Shown: positions 1-7,383 of the stretch, one piece after another | Layout of the letters: each line of letters opens with the position of its first letter | Position numbering within the stretch: the first letter of the stretch is position 1 | From: Candidatus Saccharibacteria bacterium UBA3749 | GTDB taxonomy: Bacteria; Patescibacteriota; Saccharimonadia; Saccharimonadales; Saccharimonadaceae | DNA length: 16,600 bases | Direction of reading: 5' to 3' | Assembly (NCBI GenBank): GCA_002371235.1 | Contig: DFGN01000012.1 | Coordinates: 29,630 to 46,229 of the forward strand | Notes under the pieces: model-generated | Told to the model about the DNA's origin: nothing | Databases searched by the model: none | What the model saw: the letters and a program-made list of their open reading frames with translations, nothing else | Translations under genes and position numbers: made by a program

Positions 1-52
1 CAGCGGTCTCCAAAACCGCGTGTCGTGGGTTCAAGTCCTGCCACCCCTGCCA
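1..52 (+). tRNA. tRNA-Trp (anticodon CCA), 3' part only
   Basis: This is the 3' two-thirds of a tRNA cut by the window edge. The anticodon stem GCGGT (3-7) pairs with ACCGC (15-19) around loop CTCCAAA, giving anticodon CCA at 10-12, which reads UGG (Trp). The T arm is GTGGG (25-29), loop TTCAAGT, CCTGC (37-41). The acceptor 3' strand is 42-48, the discriminator G is 49, and CCA at 50-52 is genomically encoded. The acceptor 5' strand and D arm lie outside the window. No terminator is visible downstream; the promoter of the next gene begins only about 8 bases after the CCA. Confidence 0.93.
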
Positions 53-59
53 TTATTTA

Positions 60-68
60 TGTTATAAT
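60..68 (+). promoter_or_regulatory. Extended -10 promoter, leaderless start of the deacetylase gene
   Basis: TGtTATAAT sits with exactly 6 bases between the hexamer and the ATG at 75. Initiation 7 bases after the -10 element would fall on the A of the ATG, so the mRNA is predicted to be leaderless. No -35 hexamer is recognisable; the -35 position falls inside the tRNA-Trp gene. Confidence 0.7.
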
Positions 69-74
69 ATATAT

Positions 75-1085
75 ATGGTTGCAAGAATTGGCAGAATTAA
101 TGCTCCTAGGATGTTTCTCCTTGGAGTTTTTTGTTTTCTACTCACCTTGACCGCTTCAATTTCTATTTTAAGTTTATTTATCAATACCGAATTATATATC
201 AGCTACATCATGCCCCCATTGCCATCGGACGAAACACCACCAATCATTCAATTAAAAGGTCCAAGCAATAAGACCATTGCAATTGGTTCGACATATATAG
301 ATGAGGGCATTGTTGTCTACGATGATCGTTCTGATGTAACCGTTGATACTAACGGTACCGTGGACTCAGCCACAGTTGGTGAATATACTATAAAATATAC
401 CGCTTATGATGAAGTTGGCAATTCAAGTTCAATAGAACGTCACATTAAGGTAGTTCAGCCAACTGGTATTATTTATTTGACCTTTGACGATGGGCCTGGT
501 ATATACACGGCGCGTCTACTTGATATTCTGAAACAATATGGTGTACAGGCAAGTTTCTTTGTAACTGGATTCGGTGAAGATGATTTAATTCGTCGAGAAT
601 ACGATGAGGGACATACTGTGGCACTACATTCTTTTTCGCATGATTATAGTTACGTCTATTCGAGCGTGGAGAATTACTATGCTGATCTAGATGCAATCAA
701 AGAACGTGTTAAACGAATTACCGGCAGCGATCCTATTCTGATTCGTTTTCCTGGTGGCAGCTCTAACACTGTAAGTAGACGATATGACGGGCGTAGCCAT
801 ATTATGAGTTACCTGACTAGTGATGTCGAAAACCATGGTTATACCTATTTTGACTGGAATGTCAACTCCGGAGATGCTGATGGCGCATCTTCCTCTGATG
901 AAGTATATGAGAACGTGGTAAATTCACTAAAAGTTGGTGGCGAATCGGTTGTCTTGCAGCATGATGTCAAGGAGTTTTCCGTAAATGCTGTTGAAAGGAT
1001 AATTCAATACGGTTTAGAGAATGGTTATATTTTCTCTAAATTAAATAAGGATTCATTTACGGCCCATCATGGTGTGAATAATTAG
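75..1085 (+). CDS. Membrane-anchored polysaccharide deacetylase (NodB domain) with Ig-like domain
   Basis: A 336-residue protein predicted to remove N-acetyl groups from peptidoglycan or another extracellular amino-sugar polymer. An N-terminal signal anchor spans about residues 13-37. An extracellular Ig-like module of DUF5011 type follows at about 55-127 (pattern GSTYIDEG...DD...VGEYTIKY). The NodB domain covers about 131-325 with all usual motifs: TFDDGP (136-141, catalytic base and metal Asp), metal ligands H185 and H189 in HSFSH, RFPGGS (224-229), DWN (260-262) and LQHD (294-297, catalytic His). The metal triad and catalytic residues are intact, so it is probably active. It is a lone gene downstream of tRNA-Trp with its own promoter; the next gene also has one. 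The start is fixed by the leaderless promoter. The exact polymer substrate cannot be told from sequence. Confidence 0.92.
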   Translation: MVARIGRINAPRMFLLGVFCFLLTLTASISILSLFINTELYISYIMPPLPSDETPPIIQLKGPSNKTIAIGSTYIDEGIVVYDDRSDVTVDTNGTVDSATVGEYTIKYTAYDEVGNSSSIERHIKVVQPTGIIYLTFDDGPGIYTARLLDILKQYGVQASFFVTGFGEDDLIRREYDEGHTVALHSFSHDYSYVYSSVENYYADLDAIKERVKRITGSDPILIRFPGGSSNTVSRRYDGRSHIMSYLTSDVENHGYTYFDWNVNSGDADGASSSDEVYENVVNSLKVGGESVVLQHDVKEFSVNAVERIIQYGLENGYIFSKLNKDSFTAHHGVNN

Positions 1086-1142
1086 TCATAATTACTTATA
1101 TAACTTTTATCTTATTTTAAAACAAAATTGATATAGCTTATA

Positions 1143-1151
1143 TGATATAAT
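1143..1151 (+). promoter_or_regulatory. Extended -10 promoter, leaderless start of the DUF3137 gene
   Basis: TGaTATAAT is followed by exactly 6 bases and then ATG at 1158, the same geometry as at 60-68. The rest of the 72-base gap (1086-1142) is very AT-rich; I see no hairpin terminator and no convincing -35 box there. Confidence 0.7.
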
Positions 1152-1157
1152 TTTAGT

Positions 1158-2180
1158 ATGGAAAATAGTAATATTGGCAACAGTAGCCTTAATTCTGGCT
1201 ATTCTGTGTTCGAACAAGCAAAAGCAGAATACTTCAAGAAGCAAAAAACAGCTCTTTGGATTTATTATATTACCGTTGGTGTTTTTCTTGTCCCATTTCT
1301 TCTAATTCTTTCTATTTTCCTTAGTAATATCTTCTTTGTTGGAGAAGGAATGTTTGATTATATTGCAATGCTGTTTTTCGCAATATTTGTTAGTGCGATC
1401 ATAGCACTAGTTTATTCCATTTTTTCTTCTTCGAATAAATCAGCTAATCTCATAATCAACAAGGAATACAATAACTACCGGAGTGCGTATAAGAATTATT
1501 TTGTACGTAATTGCATGAAGCGTTATTTTACAAATCTTTCCTATAGTCAGCACACTGGAATTCCCAAGCAATTAGTATATGGAACTGGTATGATTAAGGC
1601 AGGGAATCGTTACCATTCTGAAGACTGTGCTCAAGGTAAATATAAGAATGTAGATTTTATTCAAGCTGATGTCACCATCCAAAACCGCACTGCCGATTCG
1701 AAAGGAAACCAAAATGTCGTAACTATTCTCAGAGGTCAATGGATGATATTTGACTTTCCGAAGAAGTTTAATTTTCGACTGAAAGTCGTAGATAAGCACT
1801 TCGGGAATGCTGACATAAAAGTCGACAAAGACCCCATCACTGGACGTAAGATGAAAAGAATCCAGACCGAATCGATTTCTTTCAATAAACAGTTTGACAT
1901 ATTTGCAGATGATGATTTTGAAGCGTTCTATTTGCTTGATCCTTCATTTATATATAATGTTGAGAAGCTTGCCGACAGCAAACAGTATAAATTGATGATG
2001 TGCTTCATTGATAATCACTTACATATTTGTTTGTTTGACAACAAGGATTTCTTTGAACCCCCTTACAAGGAAAGAGAGTTTATTTCTGAAGCCGATGAGA
2101 ACAAGAAAGTTTGCGATCAGATATCTACTATTACTGATTTTGTTGATTTTCTCAAACTTGATCACAAAATTTTCAAATAA
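1158..2180 (+). CDS. DUF3137 family membrane protein
   Basis: A 340-residue protein whose layout matches the DUF3137 family, whose function is not established. Two strong membrane segments lie at about residues 34-56 and 66-89. They are preceded by a short polar N-terminus and followed by a soluble C-terminal region of about 250 residues, most likely cytoplasmic. Family-like blocks include the YHSEDCAQGKYKNVDF region (152-167), a GQWMIFDF segment (193-200) and the FDIFADDDFEAFYLLDP region (246-262). No catalytic motif or nucleotide-binding site is visible. It stands as a single-gene unit with its own promoter; the next gene 41 bases on also has one. The family assignment is by recognition of the conserved blocks and is fairly secure; no function is claimed. 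Confidence 0.8.
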   Translation: MENSNIGNSSLNSGYSVFEQAKAEYFKKQKTALWIYYITVGVFLVPFLLILSIFLSNIFFVGEGMFDYIAMLFFAIFVSAIIALVYSIFSSSNKSANLIINKEYNNYRSAYKNYFVRNCMKRYFTNLSYSQHTGIPKQLVYGTGMIKAGNRYHSEDCAQGKYKNVDFIQADVTIQNRTADSKGNQNVVTILRGQWMIFDFPKKFNFRLKVVDKHFGNADIKVDKDPITGRKMKRIQTESISFNKQFDIFADDDFEAFYLLDPSFIYNVEKLADSKQYKLMMCFIDNHLHICLFDNKDFFEPPYKEREFISEADENKKVCDQISTITDFVDFLKLDHKIFK

Positions 2181-2202
2181 TTATCTTTATTTCGCATAAC
2201 TG

Positions 2203-2211
2203 TGATATAAT
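2203..2211 (+). promoter_or_regulatory. Extended -10 promoter of the P-loop protein/metallopeptidase pair
   Basis: TGaTATAAT lies in the 41-base gap, with 10 bases between it and the ATG at 2222. The predicted transcription start (about 2218) leaves a leader of only about 4 bases and no Shine-Dalgarno. No -35 box was recognised. Confidence 0.65.
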
Positions 2212-2221
2212 AGTTTCAATT

Positions 2222-2725
2222 ATGGAAGGTAATAAAGAAAAGAATAAGCCTCGAGCGCTTCTGGTGTTTGGAGCTCCTTGTAGTGGTAAGACCACGTTTG
2301 CTGAGAAATTTGCAAGTAAGTTTAATCTAACCTATTATAATTTGTCTGATATTCGTAAAGAATATGGTTTGTCTTTTGATGATTTATTATCCGTATTTGA
2401 ACTTGTACTAAAAACCAGACACTCTGTTGTACTAGAGGGTTGTCTCGATAGTGAGAAGGAGCGCGCTGAACTACGCAATACTCTAAGAAACCATGGCTAT
2501 AGTCCTGCTCTAATTTGGGTTCAGACTGATATGGCTACAATCAGGCTACGACTAAAACTTCGCTATAAGAACGTTTCGAAGGCCAAAAAAACTTACGATG
2601 ACGCCGTCGCCCAACTTGAGGCACCTAGTGACATCGAGAAACCAATCATTCTTTCTGGAAAACATACTTTTGAAACGCAAGTAAAACACGTAATCAAAGG
2701 TTTAGCCGAGCAGGCAGATAAATAA
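2222..2725 (+). CDS. Small P-loop NTPase, kinase-like (AAA_33 type)
   Basis: A 167-residue soluble protein with a Walker A motif GAPCSGKT at residues 17-24, close to the N-terminus. A strand ending in VVLEG (69-73) follows, in the position of the Walker B or substrate Asp/Glu of predicted kinases. An arginine-rich stretch with RLRLKLR (108-114) resembles the lid that contacts ATP phosphates. The size and order match small P-loop kinases of the AAA_33 group, which phosphorylate small molecules or nucleic-acid ends; the substrate cannot be named. The next gene starts 11 bases downstream without its own promoter, so the two are probably co-transcribed. No signal peptide or membrane segment; cytoplasmic. 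Confidence 0.75.
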   Translation: MEGNKEKNKPRALLVFGAPCSGKTTFAEKFASKFNLTYYNLSDIRKEYGLSFDDLLSVFELVLKTRHSVVLEGCLDSEKERAELRNTLRNHGYSPALIWVQTDMATIRLRLKLRYKNVSKAKKTYDDAVAQLEAPSDIEKPIILSGKHTFETQVKHVIKGLAEQADK

Positions 2726-2736
2726 ACATTGTCATC

Positions 2737-3282
2737 ATGATTATTTTCGACAAGGAATTTGGCGAGGTTATTGTTCGAAAAAATTCTTTGTCGCGTGGAG
2801 TTAAATTCTCGGTCTCTACATCTGGACGACTGTCAATGTCGGTGCCAAAATATACTTCCGATTTTCTTGCAAAAAGATTTCTAAACTCCAATCGTCAAGC
2901 TATTCGAGATAAGCTGCCGTTAAAAGACCCTAACGAACAAAGAGCTCGCGACTACAAAAAGAAAATCCTTATGAAGAAGGCAAAAGATTATTTACCATAT
3001 AGACTTGAATACTATGCCAAACTATACGGATATTCTTACGATAAGTGTCGTTTATCCCATGCTAACACCAGGTGGGGAAGTTGCTCTTCTAACAGAACAA
3101 TTTCTTTGAATATTGGCCTCATGAATCTCCCCGAAGTTTTACGCGACTATGTAATTCTTCATGAACTTGCCCACCTTCATCACATGGATCACTCGAAAGC
3201 TTTTTGGAGCGAAGTTGCAGAGCATGATCGGAATTTTAAAATTCATGAAAAAAGGCTTAAACACTTTTCGCCTGGTGTGTAA
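2737..3282 (+). CDS. YgjP-like zinc metallopeptidase (M48/DUF45 type)
   Basis: A 181-residue soluble protein of the YgjP/WLM metallopeptidase group. The diagnostic C-terminal block is present: RWGSC (112-116), then HELAHLHHMDHSKAFW (142-157), in which H142, H146 and H152 are the expected zinc ligands and E143 the catalytic acid. The N-terminal half has the beta-rich 'VRKNSLSRGVKFSVS...' pattern typical of these proteins. The domain is complete and all metal ligands are intact. It begins 11 bases after the stop of the P-loop protein, with no recognisable Shine-Dalgarno and no TATAAT, so translation probably depends on coupling with the upstream gene. Whether it cleaves peptides is not settled for the family; E. 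coli YgjP has been reported as a UTP pyrophosphatase. Cytoplasmic. Confidence 0.87.
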   Translation: MIIFDKEFGEVIVRKNSLSRGVKFSVSTSGRLSMSVPKYTSDFLAKRFLNSNRQAIRDKLPLKDPNEQRARDYKKKILMKKAKDYLPYRLEYYAKLYGYSYDKCRLSHANTRWGSCSSNRTISLNIGLMNLPEVLRDYVILHELAHLHHMDHSKAFWSEVAEHDRNFKIHEKRLKHFSPGV

Positions 3283-3356
3283 TCGATTGTAATTTAGCCA
3301 TTCCTATTGTCATTCGTAAAATGTTTTAATTATTTTATGTTGATTTATTATGATTG

Positions 3357-3378
3357 TGCTATAATTTAATTAAGGAGG
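3357..3378 (+). promoter_or_regulatory. Extended -10 promoter and Shine-Dalgarno of the sortase gene
   Basis: TGcTATAAT (3357-3365) predicts transcription from about 3372. AAGGAGG (3372-3378) follows immediately, 5 bases before a GTG at 3384. The Shine-Dalgarno therefore sits at the very 5' end of the mRNA. The in-frame ATG at 3354 lies upstream of the -10 element and cannot be the start if this promoter is used. The preceding part of this 101-base gap (3283-3356) shows no terminator or other feature. Confidence 0.75.
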
Positions 3379-3383
3379 AGAGT

Positions 3384-3875
3384 GTGAAACTTAAACCTAG
3401 ATTTGATTATAAATCTTTGTTTGTGGTGATTTACGCCGTGGCGTTTATCTTGTATTCTTTTTTAATTCTTAAGCCAGTAGATGCAATTTCCATTGATGGT
3501 CACAATGTACTTATTATGCCAGGTATTGATCTAATTTCAGATGTTGCTACACTTTCGCTTGAGCACGGAAGGTTAAATACTCCAGATGAGATTGTGGGTA
3601 GCTATTCTAACGTTCGGAATAAAACTTTACTAATTGGTCATTCGAGTACTGTTTTTTCGAATCTACATTTAAGCTCTTTCGGTGATACTATTATATATAG
3701 TGGTAAAACATATTCAATATCTTCTATTATTACAATGCCGAAGGAAAAAATTGACATGGCTAAACTTTTAGAGTCTTCTTCACGAGATACACTGGTATTA
3801 ATGACTTGCGCTGGAGAATTGTATGACAATGGTGATTCATCCCACAGGTTGATTGTTTTCGCTTCTATTAATTAA
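3384..3875 (+). CDS. Small membrane-anchored sortase
   Basis: A 163-residue protein counted from GTG at 3384, chosen because of the Shine-Dalgarno 5 bases upstream and the promoter just before it. A single membrane segment (about 11-30) anchors it with the C-terminal domain outside. The sortase catalytic triad is recognisable: H86 in LIGHSS, C142 in the signature TLVLMTC (136-142), and R155 in SHRLIVFA near the C-terminus. Sortases cleave a C-terminal sorting signal on secreted proteins and join the product to a cell-wall or pilin nucleophile. The domain is short (about 125 residues after the anchor). I cannot assign a class. No LPxTG-like sorting signal was seen on other proteins of this window, so substrates must be elsewhere. 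Its stop overlaps that of the convergent GH97 gene. Confidence 0.85.
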   Translation: MKLKPRFDYKSLFVVIYAVAFILYSFLILKPVDAISIDGHNVLIMPGIDLISDVATLSLEHGRLNTPDEIVGSYSNVRNKTLLIGHSSTVFSNLHLSSFGDTIIYSGKTYSISSIITMPKEKIDMAKLLESSSRDTLVLMTCAGELYDNGDSSHRLIVFASIN

Positions 3876-5835
3876 GTTTTCTAATTTGCATTGCAAATCC
3901 ACCGCCGGGTGCAAGATAAATATCGAGCGAGTTATTATGTTTTAATCTCTGAGTTTTAATCTCCGTTGCAAATGGATTATCTCTAAAATGCGCTTCGCGA
4001 GCATCGGCATAGATTGATGCTTCATAACTACTATTCATGTCCAAGAAATCAAATACTAAATGGATGGTCCGGCCATTCTCATCTGTGATGCCACCAACAA
4101 ACCAATCCTCCGACTCGCGATCTTTTCTTGCTACGACGTAGTACTCACCGATTTCTCCGGCGAGCGGAAGACTAGTGGAAAAATTTGTAGGGACATTTTT
4201 GATGAACTCAAATTCTTGTTTAAATCTTTCTTCGTAGATAAATGGTCGGTCGGCCGCCATTTGCATACCAGAATAAATCACTACGAAATACGCTAGTTGA
4301 CGAGCGAGGGTAGTGGCGATTCTCTTGACATTATTTTCAAGGTCGAATATGCCACTGGTATAGTCCATCCCGCCAGATAGAAGTCTTGTATATGGCAAGA
4401 TACAGGCATGAGAAGGAGAAATGGCTCCACCTTCATATTCTTGGCCTCTTGCGCCTTCGCGCGATAATAGGTTCGGCCAGGTTCTTTCAATACCGGTTCC
4501 TTTAATTGGTTCATGTATATCCAAGCAAATATGTTTTTTGGCGGCTAGCTCTACAGTTTTTTGATAATGAATGACACCCAATTGCGAATGATGATATTCT
4601 CTACGACCATTAATCAACATCATAGAACCAGCATAACCTGTCTTAATATATTTAATCCCGTTGATAGCATAGTAATTATATGCAGACTCAAGTTGTTTTT
4701 CGTAATTATCAATAAAGCCAACCGTCTCGTGGTGCCCAACAATCTCGATGCCACGTTGCCTAGCATAACGAGATACTTCCTCCAAATTGAAATCTGGTGT
4801 TGATACTGTGAACTGGTTATTGATACCATTCTGAAGCCAATCTCCCTCCCAGCCTTCGTTCCATCCCTCTATTAGTACTCCACTGATGCCTAATCGTACC
4901 GCCGCATCAATATATTCTTTGGCGTGTTCGGTAGTGGCTCCATGTCTTTCGCCTTTTGCCCAGGTCCATTCCCCGACATACATTGCCCACCAAATACCGA
5001 TAAATTTTAGCGTTTTAACCCAAGAAAAATCAGATTCGGGGGGATCATTTAAAGTATACATTGTATGATTAGTTGTTAGCTCGATTGCTGATTCGGCAAC
5101 CATAATTAAACGCCATGGTGTCTGAAAGGGGAGGATAACATGTGCCTTGGTGCCATCGGATAATGGTGTAATGTCAGTACTAAGGTGCCTATCCCCATTT
5201 AGCTTGAGTGTTGCTGAACCATAATTATATAGTGCGGCCTCATGGATAGACAGATAAATACCATTTGGCGTCTTGATCGTCAGTGGCGTATGCACCGATT
5301 CGTTGAGGCTACCTAAATTTGTCTTCTCATAATTATACTCATACCTGTCTGGTTGATAAGCTGGGATTTTCCAAGCGACCGAATTCAAATCTATATTAAA
5401 TTCGGTTAGCTCTTCCGCTATTGAAATCTGGCTGAACTTTGGCTGCGGTGGAATTTCATAACAAAAGGCTACAGCATTATTAAAGACTCTAAATCTGATC
5501 GTCATAATACGATGTGGCGATTGTTCTTCTGATAAGAAAAAGGCCACTTCGTTATAGTCGTTATTAATTGTTTCAACCTCGCCCCACGGCATAGTGATAG
5601 TCTCCCGATGCCTGCTTTCCTGATATCTCACCAATGCAATCTTGTTGGCGATTGGCTGTTCACCACATATGAGAATACCAAGCCCAGATTCATCCAGAAT
5701 TATCTTGTTGTTTTTGGTAACAGAATAAAATATACGGTTGTTTTTGAGACTAACTTTGCAACACATCGATTTGTCGGGAGAATTGATTAATTTCTCGATT
5801 CTTTTGCGATGAAGAATGTTTACCCACTGCAACAT
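3868..5835 (-). CDS. Glycoside hydrolase family 97, SusB-type inverting alpha-glucosidase, no signal peptide
   Basis: A 655-residue protein matching the full GH97 layout. It has an N-terminal beta-sandwich (about 20-265), a central TIM-like barrel (about 270-530) and a C-terminal beta domain. Compared with Bacteroides SusB, the expected acidic residues are present: E370 in GHHET, E442 in IHEP, E460 in REG, E466 in ARGQEYEG, and E199 in IHEA as a likely calcium ligand. The position that holds the Asp nucleophile in retaining GH97 alpha-galactosidases is Gly (YIKTGYAG, 397-403), as in the inverting alpha-glucosidase branch. The start ATG lies 6 bases after a TATAAT on the minus strand, and an in-frame TGA lies 5 codons upstream. 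The N-terminus (MLQWVNILHRKR) has no hydrophobic signal, so the enzyme is predicted to be cytoplasmic, unlike periplasmic SusB. Substrate is inferred (alpha-1,4-glucans or oligosaccharides). Confidence 0.92.
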   Translation of the reverse strand: MLQWVNILHRKRIEKLINSPDKSMCCKVSLKNNRIFYSVTKNNKIILDESGLGILICGEQPIANKIALVRYQESRHRETITMPWGEVETINNDYNEVAFFLSEEQSPHRIMTIRFRVFNNAVAFCYEIPPQPKFSQISIAEELTEFNIDLNSVAWKIPAYQPDRYEYNYEKTNLGSLNESVHTPLTIKTPNGIYLSIHEAALYNYGSATLKLNGDRHLSTDITPLSDGTKAHVILPFQTPWRLIMVAESAIELTTNHTMYTLNDPPESDFSWVKTLKFIGIWWAMYVGEWTWAKGERHGATTEHAKEYIDAAVRLGISGVLIEGWNEGWEGDWLQNGINNQFTVSTPDFNLEEVSRYARQRGIEIVGHHETVGFIDNYEKQLESAYNYYAINGIKYIKTGYAGSMMLINGRREYHHSQLGVIHYQKTVELAAKKHICLDIHEPIKGTGIERTWPNLLSREGARGQEYEGGAISPSHACILPYTRLLSGGMDYTSGIFDLENNVKRIATTLARQLAYFVVIYSGMQMAADRPFIYEERFKQEFEFIKNVPTNFSTSLPLAGEIGEYYVVARKDRESEDWFVGGITDENGRTIHLVFDFLDMNSSYEASIYADAREAHFRDNPFATEIKTQRLKHNNSLDIYLAPGGGFAMQIRKLN

Positions 5836-5841
5836 GTTACT

Positions 5842-5850
5842 ATTATATCA
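5842..5850 (-). promoter_or_regulatory. Extended -10 promoter, leaderless start of the GH97 gene
   Basis: On the minus strand this reads TGaTATAAT with 6 bases to the ATG at 5835, again the exact leaderless geometry. It is back-to-back with the promoter at 5872-5880. The two -10 hexamers are 27 bases apart, so the upstream halves of the promoters overlap. Confidence 0.72.
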
Positions 5851-5871
5851 TTGCTTTTAAATTTTTAATCG

Positions 5872-5880
5872 TGCTATAAT
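5872..5880 (+). promoter_or_regulatory. Extended -10 promoter, leaderless start of the CapA-like gene
   Basis: TGcTATAAT is followed by 6 bases and ATG at 5887. A weak -35 candidate TTGCTT lies at 5851-5856 with an 18-base spacer. Predicted transcription starts on the A of the ATG. Confidence 0.72.
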
Positions 5881-5886
5881 AATATT

Positions 5887-7383
5887 ATGACAGCAAAGTC
5901 TAGACACGGGAGACGCCTCAAAATTACATTAATTGGAATTTTTTGTTTTGCACTGATATTTATCGGTGTGTTTTTTGGATTTCAGTTTTTTACGAAAACT
6001 GGAATTTTTAGAATTCCAGGTGTGGTATATTACGACGAGAGTCTTAGTGAAGACGAACTTGAGGAATTGCGTAGCGTCTTTACTGATGATATCGATTTAG
6101 ACAAAGATGTATATATCTCCGCAAAAAATTATTTAACTTTGCCTACTCTTAGTCAAGGCGAATTCTTGGCAAATATTTATGTTCCTGTGACAGATTTTTA
6201 TAATATGGATACAAATATTGACATTGAGGAACCAGATTTATTGTTCGCGGATGCTTATCTTAGCGATAAATCTTTTACCATGGTAAGCATTGATGACTTG
6301 GACGCCAAGCGTAGGCTTCTTAGTATAAATGGAAGCTATTATCTTGATAACTTCGATAAGGGTGCAGTGTTTCGCATAATTAGCTTAAGTTCTGAGATGT
6401 ATGATGAAGAGATTGCCCCCTTGATTGAAGGCTTATACGATAATGCCTTTCCTAGTAAAGATTCCGTTCTGACCTTTGCGCAATCCGGCGTTACGGCTCT
6501 ATCGAGAGGAATGAATGCGAAGCTTTATAACGTTGGGGATGCACATTATTTTGCCGAAGGGTTGAAGGAATACCTTTCTGGATTTGACCTTACCCATACA
6601 TCCAATGAATCGTCTTTCAGCGACTATGCAAATTCGCGCAACATCTGTTCTGACAAAAGATTTATCGATACTTTACTAGACATTGGGCTTGATATTGTTG
6701 AACTAACCGGTAATCATAATCTCGATTGTGGGGTATCGTCTGCTCTTGAGACGATTGATACATATAATGAACACAATATTAAGATGGTCGGCGGTGGTAG
6801 CGATGCCGATTCAGCAGCGGTTCCTTTGGAAATTAACGAGAAGGGCTCAAAGATTTCTTTCTTTGCATATAATTTATCAACTGGTGGAGCTACGATGGGG
6901 AATTATCCGGGCGCAAATCAGTATTATGAAGAAGATGCAGCCACCGAGATATCTGCTGCAAAAAATCGTGGCGATTTCGTTATTGTCGATGTTCAATACT
7001 ATGAATGTAATGCCTATGTAGCAACATATGAGGATGCTACATGCGACTATCCTGAAAATACTCCCGGCGACGAGATTGGTTTCTTTCGACATCTAATTGA
7101 TCTTGGTGCTGATGTCGTGGTTGGTACTTCTGCCCACCAGCCTCAAACATTTGAACTATATGGCGATGGTGCCATATACTACGGACTTGGCAATCTATTC
7201 TTTGATCAATCTTGGTGGCCCGGTACCACACGAAGTCTAATTCTTGCTCACTATTTTTATAAAGGTAAGCTATTGCAAACTAAGATAGTGCCTACAGTTT
7301 ATGACGATAGCTTACAAACTCGGTTACTAGACGAGGAGAGTGCAAAATGGATTTTGCGAAGGTTAATCGAGGCGAAGCCGTAA
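5887..7383 (+). CDS. CapA-family (PGA_cap) metallophosphatase-fold protein, membrane-anchored
   Basis: A 498-residue protein with one N-terminal membrane segment (about 12-34). An extracytoplasmic region of about 155 residues follows that I do not recognise as a separate family, then a CapA/PGA_cap domain (about 193-460). Visible family motifs are GVTALSR (201-207, where many relatives have GD-type metal motifs), TGNHNLD (274-280), and GTSAHQPQ (413-420) followed by YYGLGNLFFDQ. Proteins of this family have a calcineurin-like fold and are linked to poly-gamma-glutamate capsule in Bacillus, but most homologues have no proven substrate. I therefore do not claim capsule synthesis; no capB or capC is present here. 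It overlaps the next gene by 37 bases and is probably its operon partner. Translation starts from a leaderless promoter. Confidence 0.87.
   Translation: MTAKSRHGRRLKITLIGIFCFALIFIGVFFGFQFFTKTGIFRIPGVVYYDESLSEDELEELRSVFTDDIDLDKDVYISAKNYLTLPTLSQGEFLANIYVPVTDFYNMDTNIDIEEPDLLFADAYLSDKSFTMVSIDDLDAKRRLLSINGSYYLDNFDKGAVFRIISLSSEMYDEEIAPLIEGLYDNAFPSKDSVLTFAQSGVTALSRGMNAKLYNVGDAHYFAEGLKEYLSGFDLTHTSNESSFSDYANSRNICSDKRFIDTLLDIGLDIVELTGNHNLDCGVSSALETIDTYNEHNIKMVGGGSDADSAAVPLEINEKGSKISFFAYNLSTGGATMGNYPGANQYYEEDAATEISAAKNRGDFVIVDVQYYECNAYVATYEDATCDYPENTPGDEIGFFRHLIDLGADVVVGTSAHQPQTFELYGDGAIYYGLGNLFFDQSWWPGTTRSLILAHYFYKGKLLQTKIVPTVYDDSLQTRLLDEESAKWILRRLIEAKP
7333..7340 (+). promoter_or_regulatory. Shine-Dalgarno of the serine hydrolase gene, inside the CapA-like gene
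   Basis: GAGGAGAG precedes ATG 7347 by 6 bases and lies within the last codons of the upstream gene. It supports the internal start at 7347 and translational coupling between the two overlapping genes. Confidence 0.65.

Noticed and set aside
2008..2199. Small hydrophobic reading frame at the end of the DUF3137 gene
   Set aside because: It lies almost wholly inside the DUF3137 coding region in another frame, with no promoter or Shine-Dalgarno of its own.
3354..3383. Longer sortase reading from ATG at 3354
   Set aside because: This ATG lies upstream of the TATAAT at 3360-3365 and would not be in the mRNA; GTG at 3384 has AAGGAGG at ideal distance.
3884..3898. Perfect inverted repeat ATTTGCA-T-TGCAAAT as a terminator
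   Set aside because: It is short, AT-rich, within the GH97 coding region and lacks a T-run after it; probably chance or coding constraint.
5887..7383. Poly-gamma-glutamate capsule operon
   Set aside because: Only a CapA-like protein is present; no capB/capC ligase or export genes are nearby, and most CapA-like proteins are not proven capsule genes.
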